Assembly: GCA_051892875.1 (NCBI GenBank) | Contig: JBJFGR010000120.1 | Coordinates: 1 to 7,615, forward strand | Length of the DNA stretch: 7,615 bases | Reading direction: 5' to 3' | Source of the DNA: JBJFGR01 sp051892875 | GTDB taxonomy: Bacteria > Pseudomonadota > Gammaproteobacteria > Enterobacterales > Succinivibrionaceae | Shown: one piece after another, positions 7,301 through 7,615 of the stretch | How the letters are laid out: each line of letters begins with the position of its first letter | How positions within the stretch are numbered: position 1 is the stretch's first letter | Translations under genes and position numbers: made by a program | The notes under the pieces: generated by a model | Databases searched by the model: none | What the model was told of the DNA's origin: nothing | What the model saw: only the letters and a program-made list of their open reading frames with translations

Positions 7301-7421
7301 TTGTCATATTTGGATACTGACGAACAGCCATTCCTTTTAAAGCTTGTAAACCAAGTATCACAATTAATAAACTTATGGATACAGCCAAGACCGGCCTTTT
7401 TATAAAAATATCAGTAAACAT
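4377..7421 (-). CDS. RND (HAE1) multidrug efflux permease
   Basis: This is the inner-membrane, proton-driven pump of a tripartite efflux system, likely exporting drugs or other amphiphiles through an outer-membrane channel not seen here. The 1014 residues are complete and have the family layout: a first helix (~10-30), a large periplasmic loop (~31-335), helices to ~490, a helix near 525-541, a second periplasmic loop (~542-845), and the remaining helices to ~1002. The proton relay is intact: D399 and D400 in VVDDAIVVVENV, K913 in GLISKHGILICE, and R944 and T951 in VRLRPILMT, matching AcrB D407, D408, K940, R971 and T978. It is shorter than AcrB (1049). The N-terminal TIQGFITQPLQQ region recalls the MexW/VexF branch, from memory. 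The ATG follows AAGGA (7435-7431) by 9 nt. The adaptor gene ends 12 nt upstream, so the two form an operon. Substrates cannot be read from the sequence. Confidence 0.96.
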   Translation of the reverse strand: MFTDIFIKRPVLAVSISLLIVILGLQALKGMAVRQYPNMTNTVITVTTSYYGANADTIQGFITQPLQQAIAQADSIDYISSSSKMGVSTITVNMKLNTDPNGALADVLSRVNSVKYMLPTEAQDPSIALSTGSTTSVLYISFKSETLASPEITDYLNRVITPQLFTVNGIAKVNLYGGNDFALRIWIDPVKLATYNITASDIVSVLKSNNYQSSSGQIIGKYTVLNTSAETQVTDVESLSNLVVSTNNGSVVRVRDVATVTMETNHDNYRAMANGKKSVLVAIDATPTANPLDIAEGVKQLMPTFEKNLPSDIAMEMIYDSTIAIDESINEVVHTIFEAAIIVLVVITLFMGSFKAVIIPIITIPLSMIGVAMIMVVFDFSINLMTLLAMVLAIGLVVDDAIVVVENVDRNIKSGMNAFKAAIVGTREIAIPVISMTITLAAVYSPIALMGGVTGSLFKEFALTLAGSVVISGVIALTLSPMMCSKILKEKEESSAFEKFINNFLNKITSVYSKMLDEVLTHRFPILVIVVVIFGSLPFLFKYSSSELAPNEDDGVFMVMAKAPMSANLDFIQDGAEKISKKGMEDKDIISSIAFAGIPASNQSLSILILKEFKERDPIKKVISRVTPTINNLPNMSATVFQPSSLPGASSGLPVQFVIITPNSFESLYEVASDVLEKAKKSGVFVYSDMDLSYDSGTVDIEIDREKAGAYGISMSDIGNTLSTLIADGYVNRVSIEGRAYEVIPQVERIDRLTPESINHYFVRSQSGTMIPLSNIVSIKVKTEPAVLNQMSQQNAATLSFALNPALTMGDAINFFNNEIIPHLPKGYTYDYKGESRQYITEGSSLVETFGLAIVIIMLVLACQFESWRDPLVILIAVPLAISGALITLALGLATLNIYTEVGLITLVGLISKHGILICEVCKEKQLKEGLTKLEAIRIAATVRLRPILMTTAAMVAGLLPLLYASGAGAASRFSIGLVIVAGLSIGTMFTLFVLPVIYSYLGQEHKPLPKVDF

Positions 7422-7430
7422 TTATTATAA

Positions 7431-7435
7431 TCCTT
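7431..7435 (-). promoter_or_regulatory. RND ribosome binding site overlapping the adaptor stop
   Basis: AAGGA on the - strand shares two bases with the adaptor's TAA stop (7436-7434) and lies 9 nt from the RND ATG. Ribosomes finishing the adaptor could re-initiate here, coupling the two proteins. Confidence 0.75.
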
Positions 7436-7615
7436 ATAATCTTGGTGTATTTTCCTGCTTGTTTAATGCATCATTTTCAGTAATTGTTACCAAACTATCA
7501 TTAGACAAACGAACTAAACCTTGTGTTACTATAACATCGTCTTTCTTTAATCCAGAAAGAATTTGAACCTTATCACCTTGACGTTCACCAACTGTTACAT
7601 TAACGCTCTTTACAC
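7434..7615 (-). CDS. RND periplasmic adaptor (MFP), C-terminal part
   Basis: The right edge cuts this gene; only its last 60 codons and stop are present. The visible part reads NVTVGERQGDKVQILSGL, then KKDDVIVTQGLVRLSND and a polar tail ending NTPRL. The pattern VTVGxRxGDxVxIxSGLxxxDxVVTxGLxxLxxG is typical of the membrane-proximal domain at the end of HlyD/AcrA-type adaptors. In such pumps the adaptor is a periplasmic protein, usually lipid-anchored or membrane-anchored, that joins the RND permease to an outer-membrane channel. The anchor and hairpin are outside the window. Adaptor then permease, 12 nt apart, is the standard gene order. A channel gene, if present, would lie further right or elsewhere, since a terminator follows the permease. 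Confidence 0.85.
   Translation of the reverse strand, partial: VKSVNVTVGERQGDKVQILSGLKKDDVIVTQGLVRLSNDSLVTITENDALNKQENTPRL

Noticed and set aside
7375..7566. 63-codon + strand frame across the RND/adaptor junction
   Set aside because: It runs antisense to two well-supported genes and their ribosome binding site.

Overview
This is an AT-rich bacterial window, probably from a Gram-negative gammaproteobacterium. Two things point there. One gene encodes an M74-type murein endopeptidase with all six MepA cysteines. The other evidence is an RND efflux permease preceded by a periplasmic adaptor, which implies an outer membrane. The genus cannot be fixed from sequence alone. The two-component pair looks, from memory of family sequences, more like Clostridia/Negativicutes PhoB/PhoR-like proteins than like enterobacterial PhoBR.

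Layout, left to right. Bases 1-480 hold no convincing complete gene. They contain two adjacent hairpins (76-131), A/T-rich spacer, and one or two hairpins that probably end the leftward kinase operon (366-392, 421-465). A leftward operon follows, read right to left: a small unknown protein (3233-2892), a winged-helix response regulator (best start GTG at 2870), and a membrane sensor histidine kinase overlapping it by 4 nt (2187-481). Across a 136-bp divergent promoter region, mepA runs rightward (3370-4239). It faces a leftward efflux operon: the C-terminus of a periplasmic adaptor (cut by the right edge), then a complete 1014-residue RND permease (7421-4377). A strong hairpin at 4312-4354 separates mepA from the pump and can serve as a terminator for both.

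Working model. The kinase senses an envelope or periplasmic signal and phosphorylates the regulator. The regulator may act at the region shared by its own operon and mepA, where TTAA-type hexamers recur at 10-12 bp intervals, the spacing expected for an OmpR/PhoB-family dimer array. This would link sensing to peptidoglycan cross-link cleavage. The small protein is the least explained part of the circuit. The link is inference; the gene order and repeat spacing are read directly from the sequence. I found no CRISPR array, tRNA, rRNA, phage gene or complete insertion sequence, and no clearly new system. The best candidate for something undescribed is the small protein/two-component/mepA arrangement.
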